64,000 nucleotides of DNA. It comes from Paenibacillus aceti. GTDB taxonomy: Bacteria > Bacillota > Bacilli > Paenibacillales > Paenibacillaceae. Positions 27,701 through 34,392 of this stretch are shown one piece after another. Every line of letters begins with the position of its first letter. Within the stretch, counting starts at the first letter, position 1. The position numbers and the translations under genes are program-made. The stretch spans positions 3,810,107 through 3,874,106 of the forward strand of contig NZ_KZ987724.1 in the NCBI RefSeq assembly GCF_003614185.1. Direction: 5' to 3'. Below the pieces are notes generated by a model. That model made no database searches, was not told the DNA's origin, and saw nothing but the letters and a program-made list of their open reading frames with translations.

Positions 27701-28747
27701 AGATGAAGAGACCGGAGTATCATTACCATCTGCATCTTTAAATGCACCTTGCGGTACGCTCACCGTATAAGCCGTGTTATAGCTTAATGCTGGCCAATCC
27801 ACTGTAATGCTGCTTGTCCCCCCGCCTGTTACATTAGAGGAGGTGACATCAATCTCTGTTTTGCCATTTTTGGATTCGAGTATAATCTTCCCGAAGCTTG
27901 GATATACCGGCCGAGTGAAATTCAGTTGCCCTTTTGTCTTAATATCGACTCCGCTGGCCCCATTCCTCGGCATCGTAGGGGTAGAGCTATTCCAGCCCAC
28001 CGCCGATCCTTGTACATTGAAATACCAATCCTGGGCACTGCTAATCCCGCCAAAATACTGATCATCAATATCTTTAAAAGCATCCTTATCGATCAAAATA
28101 TAATAACGCTCGCCTGGAGCGACATTTGCGGTAAATGACACTTTTGCGCCTTCGATTCTCATGGTATTGGCTGAGATTGGAGTGGATTTATTATTAGATG
28201 CCTGTACAAGTGACAACTTGCCGTTTCCAGCCTGGACTGGCTTATCGAATGTTAAGCTCATCTCCTGAGAGGTTCCTGATATTGTCGTTCCTTTTGCTGG
28301 GGAAACTTCAGTAATAACAGGCGCCTTGCTCCCAGGATCGCTTATAGTCGTAAACGTAAGATCGATCGCTTCCGACCTCACGCTATCCTTAGCGGCGTCT
28401 ACAAAAGCTCCTGCATTTGCAACTACACGATAGGTCGTATTGTATTCTAGATTAGTAGGGAGGCTTACTTCCATTGATTTAATAACATAGCCCTGGGAAG
28501 CAATTTTCTTCTCAGCAATCGGACTACCGTTACTGACCTGGAATACTTGAATGGAGCCCTCTCCCTCTCGAACATCACGGTCAAAAGACAGCTTGATCGC
28601 TTTAATCCCGACCTGAACCCCTTTTTCCCCATTCGCCGGGGACACTGTTACTTTAAACGAAGTTTCTTCCGCTGCCGATGCAACCATCCCAAGCACCAGA
28701 TTAAGCACTAGAATAGCAGCTAGCATTACTGATAATCTTCTTCTCAC
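24800..28747 (-). CDS. Large secreted Ig-like/SLH surface protein
   Basis: 1315 aa from GTG 28747, chosen because AGAGGAAGG lies eight bases upstream; longer in-frame starts to 28816 lack a site. Signal peptide LSVMLAAILVLNLVLGMVAS. Several tandem bacterial Ig-like (Big_5) domains in the N-terminal half (VSPANGEKGVQVGIKAIKLS; VSPAKGTTISGTSQEMSLTF; LYPSDRSTNVSVSSSMTATF), then SwmB-like repeats with a recurring V-x-V-S-Y pattern (GQNVTVSYVSG, GQAVLVSYMSS). Three C-terminal SLH repeats at about 1130-1315 (ITRAEFAVFI, ITREQMALMM, ATRAQAAIML). Wall-anchored scaffold or adhesin; no catalytic motif seen. Confidence 0.88.
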   Translation of the reverse strand: MRRRLSVMLAAILVLNLVLGMVASAAEETSFKVTVSPANGEKGVQVGIKAIKLSFDRDVREGEGSIQVFQVSNGSPIAEKKIASQGYVIKSMEVSLPTNLEYNTTYRVVANAGAFVDAAKDSVRSEAIDLTFTTISDPGSKAPVITEVSPAKGTTISGTSQEMSLTFDKPVQAGNGKLSLVQASNNKSTPISANTMRIEGAKVSFTANVAPGERYYILIDKDAFKDIDDQYFGGISSAQDWYFNVQGSAVGWNSSTPTMPRNGASGVDIKTKGQLNFTRPVYPSFGKIILESKNGKTEIDVTSSNVTGGGTSSITVDWPALSYNTAYTVSVPQGAFKDADGNDTPVSSSWSFTTGTAGSGTLSISNLYPSDRSTNVSVSSSMTATFNRNITLLDASKVTLKMQGSNTSIAAKITASSNKLYITPNDNLREGATYYIDIASGAIADADTGAVFNGVNGSSSWTFQTGARDKTAPVLQSATMYTNSMIRLQYNKTLDSSINLLTSSFTATVNGETRRISNAYISGESVYVTLETGVAVGQNVRVGYTSNGVRPIKDLSGNVAGSFSGKEVINGIDSVLPKPREGSVSGSVLTLYFSDTLKSVSTYAYEQFRVVVDGYSRGIDRIYQSGSSVTLYLTSSVSNGDNVKVSYYPGSYPLQDYRGQNIPAFEDYYVRNTYDTKPPEFTGAEGSGNKIILSYNEALKTTNIPMKSQFSVLVNNSPVYVNNVEIMSNQVILTLASSFNQGQNVTVSYVSGIGGIADLNGNLAGYLNLEPVQYNVVIEGIRSAIVRGDTITITYNTSLRSVNAFPTNQFSVSVDNMSQSLQSASVSGDTVTLKLVNPVRAGQAVLVSYMSSGTMLYDYAGNVMKGYSSMPVTNLTDSGSTTTPGSVGQPSYVTSWSGIDFGISGYAMALNSAQTSVDRSRYGQTITKYNLDSVKLKDSLSFVGNTNGAQKLLVFEVPATEKAAHVVVPLNPLMDLYSSGKTASFAIKYGDVLYELPVEKIPFTEISRLVNTNSFASVSLAIRLESVPKVQLPSLTSSGAVTISALGDPVEVYITANVANNSSSAEVAHTGKIYMYTSKQVPVSTASLMKYDLNSGVVAYSPSKASSRGAGIVFSGKVNGNTVIGPAVGYGYFEDITKHWAKDEISELASKLIVEPRVNNSTKFEPNQNITRAEFAVFIAKGLGLAGDEANARRFPDVVAGSATGAYIGAAAKAGIINGHADGTFKPNNNITREQMALMMVRAMEYAGYEVSGSGTQALVKFKDAAKIQNKQTVAKAVQEGIIQGMTQTTFKPQGNATRAQAAIMLKRVLDKLNG

Positions 28748-28867
28748 TTTAGCAACCTTCCTCTCTCTATCTATTCTCATTCTTATATGTAAAAAAACAT
28801 ACGCGATTATACGCACACTTACTATTATTAACGGCAGAATGCAATGCCAAGTTTAGAAGCAGGCAAA

Positions 28868-28910
28868 ATAAAACGGATATCCGCTTCCTGAACAGGAGAG
28901 AATATCCGTT
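28868..28910 (-). terminator. Terminator of metK
   Basis: AACGGATAT and ATATCCGTT pair, with TTTTATTTT following on the minus strand. Twenty-eight bases past the metK stop. Confidence 0.75.
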
Positions 28911-28937
28911 AATTGTATTTGTGTAAGAGTTATAAAA

Positions 28938-30140
28938 TTACAAACCGGCTTGCTGTTTCAAAATCTCAACCTTGTCCAAACGCTCCCAAGGCAGATCCAC
29001 ATCTGTACGGCCAAAATGTCCGTAAGCCGCAGTCTGACGGTAAATCGGACGGCGAAGATCCAGCATACGAATAATACCGGCTGGACGAAGATCAAAGTTG
29101 TTGCGCACAAGCTCAACCAGCTTCTCTTCCGGAACCTTACCCGTACCATAAGTATCTACATTGATCGACACTGGTGTAGCTACGCCAATCGCGTAAGCCA
29201 ATTGAATCTCTACCTTATCAGCCAATCCAGCAGCTACGAGGTTCTTCGCCACATAACGAGCTGCATAGGCTGCGGAACGGTCAACCTTCGTCGGATCCTT
29301 ACCGGAGAAGGCACCGCCGCCATGACGAGCATATCCGCCATAGGTGTCAACGATAATTTTACGACCCGTTAGACCTGCGTCCCCTTGCGGCCCACCGATT
29401 ACAAAACGGCCAGTCGGGTTAATATAGTATTTAGTCTCTCCATCGAGCAACTCTGCAGGAACTACCGGAAGGATCACTTGTTCTTTAATATCATGTTGAA
29501 TTTGTTCCAATGTAGTATCTTCAGCATGCTGGGTGGATACTACGATCGTATCGACACGCTTAGGCTTGCCATCCACGTATTCGATCGTAACCTGTGTTTT
29601 GCCATCAGGACGAAGATAGTTAAGCGTACCATCCTTACGTACCTCAGAGAGTCGGCGAGCAATACGATGGGATAGTGCGATCGGAAGCGGCATCAATTCA
29701 GGCGTCTCATTCGTCGCAAAACCGAACATCAGGCCTTGGTCGCCTGCACCGATATTTTCCGTCTCCTTGTCCATCTGTGTTGGATCACGATGTTCCAGCG
29801 CTGCGTTAACACCTTGAGCGATATCCGCAGATTGTTCGTTCAATGATGTTAGCACCGCACAGGTATTATAGTCAAAGCCGTACTTGGCGCGAGTATACCC
29901 AATTTCTCTTATGGTGTTGCGTACGATAGATGGAATATCTACATATTCCGATTTCGTGCTGATCTCACCGATCACAAGCACAAGGCCTGTAGCGACGGAT
30001 ACTTCGCATGCTACACGTGCATTTGGATCATTCGCCAGGAATGCATCAAGAACCGCATCTGAGATCTGGTCACAAATTTTATCCGGGTGTCCCTCGGTAA
30101 CGGACTCGGATGTAAATAAATGTCGCCCTTGAACGGACAT
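28938..30140 (-). CDS. metK: S-adenosylmethionine synthetase
   Basis: 400 aa from ATG 30140 behind GGGGAGG; a longer frame to 30173 has no site. Motifs: [20 protein letters not shown] at the N-terminus, [12 protein letters not shown] and [20 protein letters not shown]. Makes SAM from methionine and ATP in the cytoplasm. No S-box riboswitch was recognised upstream; the 390-base gap instead holds the SASP terminator and a long repeat element. Confidence 0.98.
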   Translation of the reverse strand: MSVQGRHLFTSESVTEGHPDKICDQISDAVLDAFLANDPNARVACEVSVATGLVLVIGEISTKSEYVDIPSIVRNTIREIGYTRAKYGFDYNTCAVLTSLNEQSADIAQGVNAALEHRDPTQMDKETENIGAGDQGLMFGFATNETPELMPLPIALSHRIARRLSEVRKDGTLNYLRPDGKTQVTIEYVDGKPKRVDTIVVSTQHAEDTTLEQIQHDIKEQVILPVVPAELLDGETKYYINPTGRFVIGGPQGDAGLTGRKIIVDTYGGYARHGGGAFSGKDPTKVDRSAAYAARYVAKNLVAAGLADKVEIQLAYAIGVATPVSINVDTYGTGKVPEEKLVELVRNNFDLRPAGIIRMLDLRRPIYRQTAAYGHFGRTDVDLPWERLDKVEILKQQAGL

Positions 30141-30185
30141 TAAATCAACCTCCCCATGTGGATAGTATGGCATTCAATACTATAA

Positions 30186-30400
30186 AGGTTGTTCAAAAAG
30201 TCCGCTTTTGATCACGCAGTGGATCAAGCAGTAATTCGGCATCGAATCTTGAATTCACCCGGGTCTAAGTAAATGCTTACGAAGTATGTTTCCTTCGGAA
30301 ACATCTCAGGTGCTCACGTACCAACTACGTACGTTCTGCTCCTCAAACCCTAGCTTCATCCAACCTTCTCGGTGCTGAAAACCGAACTTTTTAAACTCAC
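30186..30400. repeat. Intergenic element, family A, copy 1 (about 215 bp)
   Basis: Begins AGGTTGTTCAAAAAGTCCGC, ends GAACTTTTTAAACTCAC, with imperfect inverted ends (TTCAAAAAGTCCGCTTTTGA against TTTAAAAAGTTCGGTTTTCA). Shared with copy 2 at 30932: the middle blocks ATCGAATCTTGAATTCACCC and CTAGCTTCATCCAACCTTCT. Copy 1 has about 35 extra bases in the centre. No open reading frame; resembles a MITE or mobile hairpin element. Confidence 0.8.
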
Positions 30401-30454
30401 AATATAAATTAGTACCGAATAACGAGGAGTAAGGCCAACCAGAACCTTTAAATC

Positions 30455-30487
30455 AAAAAATGAACCTTTTCCTGAGCGGAAAAGGTT
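30455..30487 (-). terminator. Terminator of the SASP gene
   Basis: AACCTTTTCC and GGAAAAGGTT pair perfectly (5-base loop); a six-T run follows one base-pair step later on the minus strand. Confidence 0.82.
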
Positions 30488-30564
30488 GATTTACAATCCT
30501 CAAAAGTCATATTAGCGTATTTAGAAGTTCATGTCAAAATAAAAAACGCGAATTCTGTTGGAAC

Positions 30565-30834
30565 TTATAAGGAAAAGTTCCGTTCCGCCTGGGCAACGAG
30601 GCGTTTGGTGATCTCTCCACCTACAGAACCAACCTCACGGGAGGTCAAATGTCCCCAGTAGCTTCCTTGAGACGAGCCCCCGATAGCTCCCAGCTCACCG
30701 GCAAATTCCGTATCAGCACCACCTGCGCCCCCAGTACCGCCTACAGGCAGTCCGAATTCTGCTGCTATCTCATATTTCCATTGATTCAGCACCTCACGGC
30801 TTTCTGGAACGACCTTACGATTACTTCTTGCCAT
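30565..30834 (-). CDS. Alpha/beta-type small acid-soluble spore protein
   Basis: 89 aa from ATG 30834 (AGGAGG 13 bases upstream). Conserved blocks VVPESREVLNQWKYEIAAEF near the start and SREVGSVGGEITKRLVAQAE at the end. EFAGELG in the glycine-rich centre matches the GPR protease site region. Coats and protects spore DNA, and is degraded at germination. Expected to be transcribed by sigma-G; promoter not identified. Single gene with its own terminator. Confidence 0.9.
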   Translation of the reverse strand: MARSNRKVVPESREVLNQWKYEIAAEFGLPVGGTGGAGGADTEFAGELGAIGGSSQGSYWGHLTSREVGSVGGEITKRLVAQAERNFSL

Positions 30835-30931
30835 AACTCCATACACCTCCTGATTATAATGGGTTCAGGAATAGTATGTGTCCAGCACCTTACGCTAACC
30901 GTATTAATGTTTGTTACTTATGGAAAAATAG

Positions 30932-31106
30932 AGGTTATTCAAAAAATCCGCTTTTGATCACGAAGTAGATCAGGAAGTATCTCGACATCGAATCTTGAAT
31001 TCACCCGGGCCTTCCGGTGCTCACGTACAAACTACGTACGCTTCGCTCCTCAGACCCTAGCTTCATCCAACCTTCTCGGTGCTGAAAACCGGACTTTTGA
31101 ATCTCA
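30932..31106. repeat. Intergenic element, family A, copy 2 (about 175 bp)
   Basis: Same orientation as copy 1 and shares both ends and both internal blocks; lacks the central extra segment. Lies directly beyond the stop of the gene at 31113, between it and the SASP gene. Confidence 0.8.
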
Positions 31107-31112
31107 ATTGTT

Positions 31113-31646
31113 TTACTTAATTTGATATCCTCCGCGGACCATTACCGTTAAATTATATTTATTTCCTTCCTGCACCTGAATACCACGCCCAGCTCTTGGG
31201 AAGGTTAATAAATGGTTATTCGAGACGGCTCCACCATTAGGGATATCCACACCGTCTGTCAAATCAGTAACTCCGTTCTTATCTTCACTGTAAACCACCG
31301 CTTTACCGGAACGGACAACGAATTCCGCACCTGCCGAAGCGATGAGGGTTTGACCTGGCTTCACATCAACTACCTTCACCTCGTCCGAGGAACCATTGCC
31401 ACTCTCCGATGGAGTAGACGGCTTAGTAGATTCTCCTGGAGTTGCAGGTACCGTAGCCCCTCCGCCCTTCAGAGCTTGCTGAATGGCTTGATCCACATAA
31501 CTCTTGGTCACTACAGGGTCATCCGAGGTACCAGGCTGATTCGTCACGCCAGCCCCCTCTGCTTGCAAATTCATCAACGCTCCTGCCCACACACTCCCGC
31601 CAATCAACACAACCGCGGCAGTCACCTTCCATGCTGTCTTCATCAT
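31113..31646 (-). CDS. Secreted protein of unknown function
   Basis: 177 aa. Signal peptide or N-terminal anchor (VTAAVVLIGGSVWAGALMNL). A short helical segment follows (VVTKSYVDQAIQQALKGGG), then a Thr/Ser/Pro linker at about 65-90 and a globular-looking C-terminal domain of about 85 residues (VDVKPGQTLIASAGAEFVVR; SNNHLLTFPRAGRGIQVQEG). No recognised domain. Conserved-looking composition and a strong signal sequence support it being real. ATG start behind AGGAGG. Confidence 0.7.
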   Translation of the reverse strand: MMKTAWKVTAAVVLIGGSVWAGALMNLQAEGAGVTNQPGTSDDPVVTKSYVDQAIQQALKGGGATVPATPGESTKPSTPSESGNGSSDEVKVVDVKPGQTLIASAGAEFVVRSGKAVVYSEDKNGVTDLTDGVDIPNGGAVSNNHLLTFPRAGRGIQVQEGNKYNLTVMVRGGYQIK

Positions 31647-31711
31647 GTTCCTCCTCTATGAATCTATTTGTTCAATTACTATTAATGATATTCGTTTTAA
31701 TAGACTGGAAC

Positions 31712-31744
31712 AAGCAAAAATCCCCGGGGTGGGGATTTTTGCTT
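31712..31744. terminator. Bidirectional perfect terminator
   Basis: AAGCAAAAATCCCC and GGGGATTTTTGCTT pair perfectly over 14 bp with a five-base loop; T-rich on both strands. Ends the gene at 31755-34277. Confidence 0.88.
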
Positions 31745-31754
31745 AGGTAATTTG

Positions 31755-34277
31755 TTAATCAACAGATTTATAATAATAATTAAATCCTTGTGTTCCAAGC
31801 AATAGTTTTTGGCCTTGGAATACATCATAAATATTAAGTTTGTAACTGCCAATCTTTCGGTCTTGGAATACAGCATCTTCAAAATTGAAGCCAGCGCTGC
31901 CTCCATTCATCAATTTCAAATCAGTCTCGGGTGAGAATTCTTTTTCAAAAGTGCGACCGGTGGAATCGACGACTTCGAACAAGTACTTATGTCCAAACTC
32001 TCCTATATTATAATCCATATCCCGTTTCTGATTATATTCAAAATTCAGGTTCACTGAAGTTGATCCACTTAAAGTAGCTTTTACATTTTTTATTGTCAAC
32101 GTATAAGGGAAAAGATCCAAATCAGATAAGTTACCTCTCTTGTTAGGTCCATTAATCCCCAACTCCAATGTAGCGGCATTAATATATCCCGTTGGTACTT
32201 CCTTGACTGCAGTTAGTTTATTATCAGTGATACCTTCCCCGATAATCAATTTCATTTCATTTGTGTTGATCTTCTTAGGAATCTTTGCCCACAAAGTAAC
32301 AACACTCTTTTCTTCCGGTCCTGCAGATGTTTCAATCTGACTTACAGAAGCTTTATAAGTTTGGCCTCCAGAAGCTTGATAGGATCCAGCAAATTGTGAA
32401 AGATCAACTTGATGATCCTCTTTATTTGTTACCTCAAGGTCTGTATAAATCAGATCCGAACCAGCACCATTATATACGAAAGAACGAAGTACTCTAATTC
32501 CTTCTTTACGTCCCTCAGTATCAATAGAATAGATTTCACCACTTGCAATTGTAGTTAATTCTGGAGCCGCCCCTACATGGCTGAATTGCATCCATTCCGA
32601 AGTATTATTTTCTCCTATCTTCTGCATCAAAGAAACCTGGATTTGACTAAAGCTAAGATAACTTGGAACTTTGGAAACTACATATACATCTGTCGACATA
32701 TTACCACCTAATAAACTAGCACCCTGGGTAGTGATCAGTTTAGAATCCGATGTCAACTTAGCTTGGTCAACTTTAAGTTGACCAGTCAATTCGGGAAGTA
32801 ACAACGTTTTATAGCTGGGATTATAAATTGTAATCCTTGCAGCGACTAGATCACCGTCGCTCCAAGGCAATCTTTGTAAGGATGAAAGTGTAAATCCTAC
32901 AAGTCCTTGAGTAGTCTGTACAAATTGTTTTTGACCAATCATATTTTGCATCGATTGAATTTCCGGCATTGCAAAGACACCTACAGGATAGCTGAAATTA
33001 TCTTTGGCATCCTCTGCAGGGGGTAGATTCATAAATAATTGTGGATCAGCAGCACTGACATTGGCAGGAATAGTTGCATTTAGCATTATAGTTTTCTCTT
33101 CTAGAGGCTGTAATGTTATATTCTCCATAACTTGCGAATCTATTGGTAGACGATAACCATCAGAAGTCTGCAAATCAAATTGATACTTAGGTAACTTTAC
33201 TGTCGTTCCACTTGTGTTCCTTAAGACAAGATGCATTGAGAGATTATGTTCATCAAAACTTTGCAACATAGTTGCTCCATTTATACGGACAGCTATCTTT
33301 CCATTGCCTAGAGAAATATACTTGTCCGTATTTGCCTCAACCGCCAGCGATTTATTGGCTACGTTAGGTAACTGCATCGTAGCAATCGGTAAACTAAGCT
33401 TAGAAGTCTCGTCGTCCTGAACCAATTGAATTTCCATTTTGTTTAATTTAATACTCTTCGGAATTTGAGTCATTAAATTCAATGTTTTATTATCCTGCGG
33501 TTGTATTTTGTAATCTGTGCTTGTTGGATCCGCAGTCAATGGATAGCTTGCACCATTGGCTGTCTTGACAACAAACTTAACCTTCGGATCTTCAAATATT
33601 TTGTAACCAACGTTCTGCAAATTCAAGCCAATGCTAACATAGTTATAATCACCAGAAGCAAATGCAGCCACCTGATTCACTTTTGTTTTAATCGGTGTAT
33701 CGAATACTTTTAAAGTTTTTGCCTGATTCGCCGGTGTAGAAGTCAAATAACTCGCAGGAATCTTAAATTGCCCTTTTAAACTTTCATAACCAGCCTGGTT
33801 GAAATCCCACTTTATGACTTGGAATACAAGGTCGCTAATTTTGGTGTTTTTACCAACCTTAGCCACAAACGTTAATGTTGTTGAGGATCCAGCAGATAGT
33901 TTTTTCTTATCCTTATCTTTTGTCATTAATGTGGCACTGTATTTAGTTCCATTAGCGGTTTTCACTTTAGACCAATAGTCTAATAAATCTAGAGTTTTTC
34001 CATCCCCATTTTTGATAGTCAATGTATAAGTAAGAATACTCTCCTCATCTAGGGTTAGAATATTTACATCTGTTAAAGCTGCTGTACTCTTAGCAGATAT
34101 ATTTACGGGTTTGAGATTAGCTAAGGTATGTACCGTCGTGGTGCTCTGTTTTGTTGTCGACTTTGTCGTTGATTTCGTCGTCTTAGTCCCCGCCGCCATC
34201 GCTCCATGTGAGCTTGTCAATAGCATTGTAATCCCAAGCGTAGCCGCAAGTGCCGAAACTTTCTTCTTTTTCAACAT
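31755..34277 (-). CDS. Large secreted protein built of repeated beta-sandwich-like modules
   Basis: 840 aa, ATG behind AGGAGGAAGT. Signal peptide MLKKKKVSALAATLGITMLL then LTSSHGAMAA, followed by a Thr/Ser/Lys-rich stretch (TKTTKSTTKSTTKQSTTTV). The rest is at least five divergent units of 130-160 residues with the same plan: a short N-x-x motif, T-x-x-G-x-x-Y, then a K-I-P-x-x strand (TYTLTIKNGDGKTLDLLDYW; LVLRNTSGTTVKLPKYQFDL; DLEVTNKEDHQVDLSQFAGS). No catalytic motif or SLH domain. Immediately downstream of the S-layer gene; may be an S-layer-associated protein. Function unknown. Confidence 0.7.
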   Translation of the reverse strand: MLKKKKVSALAATLGITMLLTSSHGAMAAGTKTTKSTTKSTTKQSTTTVHTLANLKPVNISAKSTAALTDVNILTLDEESILTYTLTIKNGDGKTLDLLDYWSKVKTANGTKYSATLMTKDKDKKKLSAGSSTTLTFVAKVGKNTKISDLVFQVIKWDFNQAGYESLKGQFKIPASYLTSTPANQAKTLKVFDTPIKTKVNQVAAFASGDYNYVSIGLNLQNVGYKIFEDPKVKFVVKTANGASYPLTADPTSTDYKIQPQDNKTLNLMTQIPKSIKLNKMEIQLVQDDETSKLSLPIATMQLPNVANKSLAVEANTDKYISLGNGKIAVRINGATMLQSFDEHNLSMHLVLRNTSGTTVKLPKYQFDLQTSDGYRLPIDSQVMENITLQPLEEKTIMLNATIPANVSAADPQLFMNLPPAEDAKDNFSYPVGVFAMPEIQSMQNMIGQKQFVQTTQGLVGFTLSSLQRLPWSDGDLVAARITIYNPSYKTLLLPELTGQLKVDQAKLTSDSKLITTQGASLLGGNMSTDVYVVSKVPSYLSFSQIQVSLMQKIGENNTSEWMQFSHVGAAPELTTIASGEIYSIDTEGRKEGIRVLRSFVYNGAGSDLIYTDLEVTNKEDHQVDLSQFAGSYQASGGQTYKASVSQIETSAGPEEKSVVTLWAKIPKKINTNEMKLIIGEGITDNKLTAVKEVPTGYINAATLELGINGPNKRGNLSDLDLFPYTLTIKNVKATLSGSTSVNLNFEYNQKRDMDYNIGEFGHKYLFEVVDSTGRTFEKEFSPETDLKLMNGGSAGFNFEDAVFQDRKIGSYKLNIYDVFQGQKLLLGTQGFNYYYKSVD

Positions 34278-34344
34278 ACTTCCTCCTATACAGTAATGTC
34301 CTTATAGAATTAAACGTATCAGGATGAAAAATGTTTCGAAAAAC

Positions 34345-34375
34345 AAAAAAGAAAGAGGGCAAATGCCCTCTTTCT
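34345..34375 (-). terminator. Terminator of the S-layer gene
   Basis: AGAAAGAGGGCA and TGCCCTCTTTCT pair perfectly with a two-base loop, followed by TTTT on the minus strand. Eighteen bases past the S-layer stop. Confidence 0.9.
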
Positions 34376-34392
34376 CTGAAAGCTGCAAGATA

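Noticed and set aside
30141-30564. SAM (S-box) riboswitch upstream of metK
   Set aside because: No S-box core was found; the gap is filled by a repeat element and the SASP terminator.
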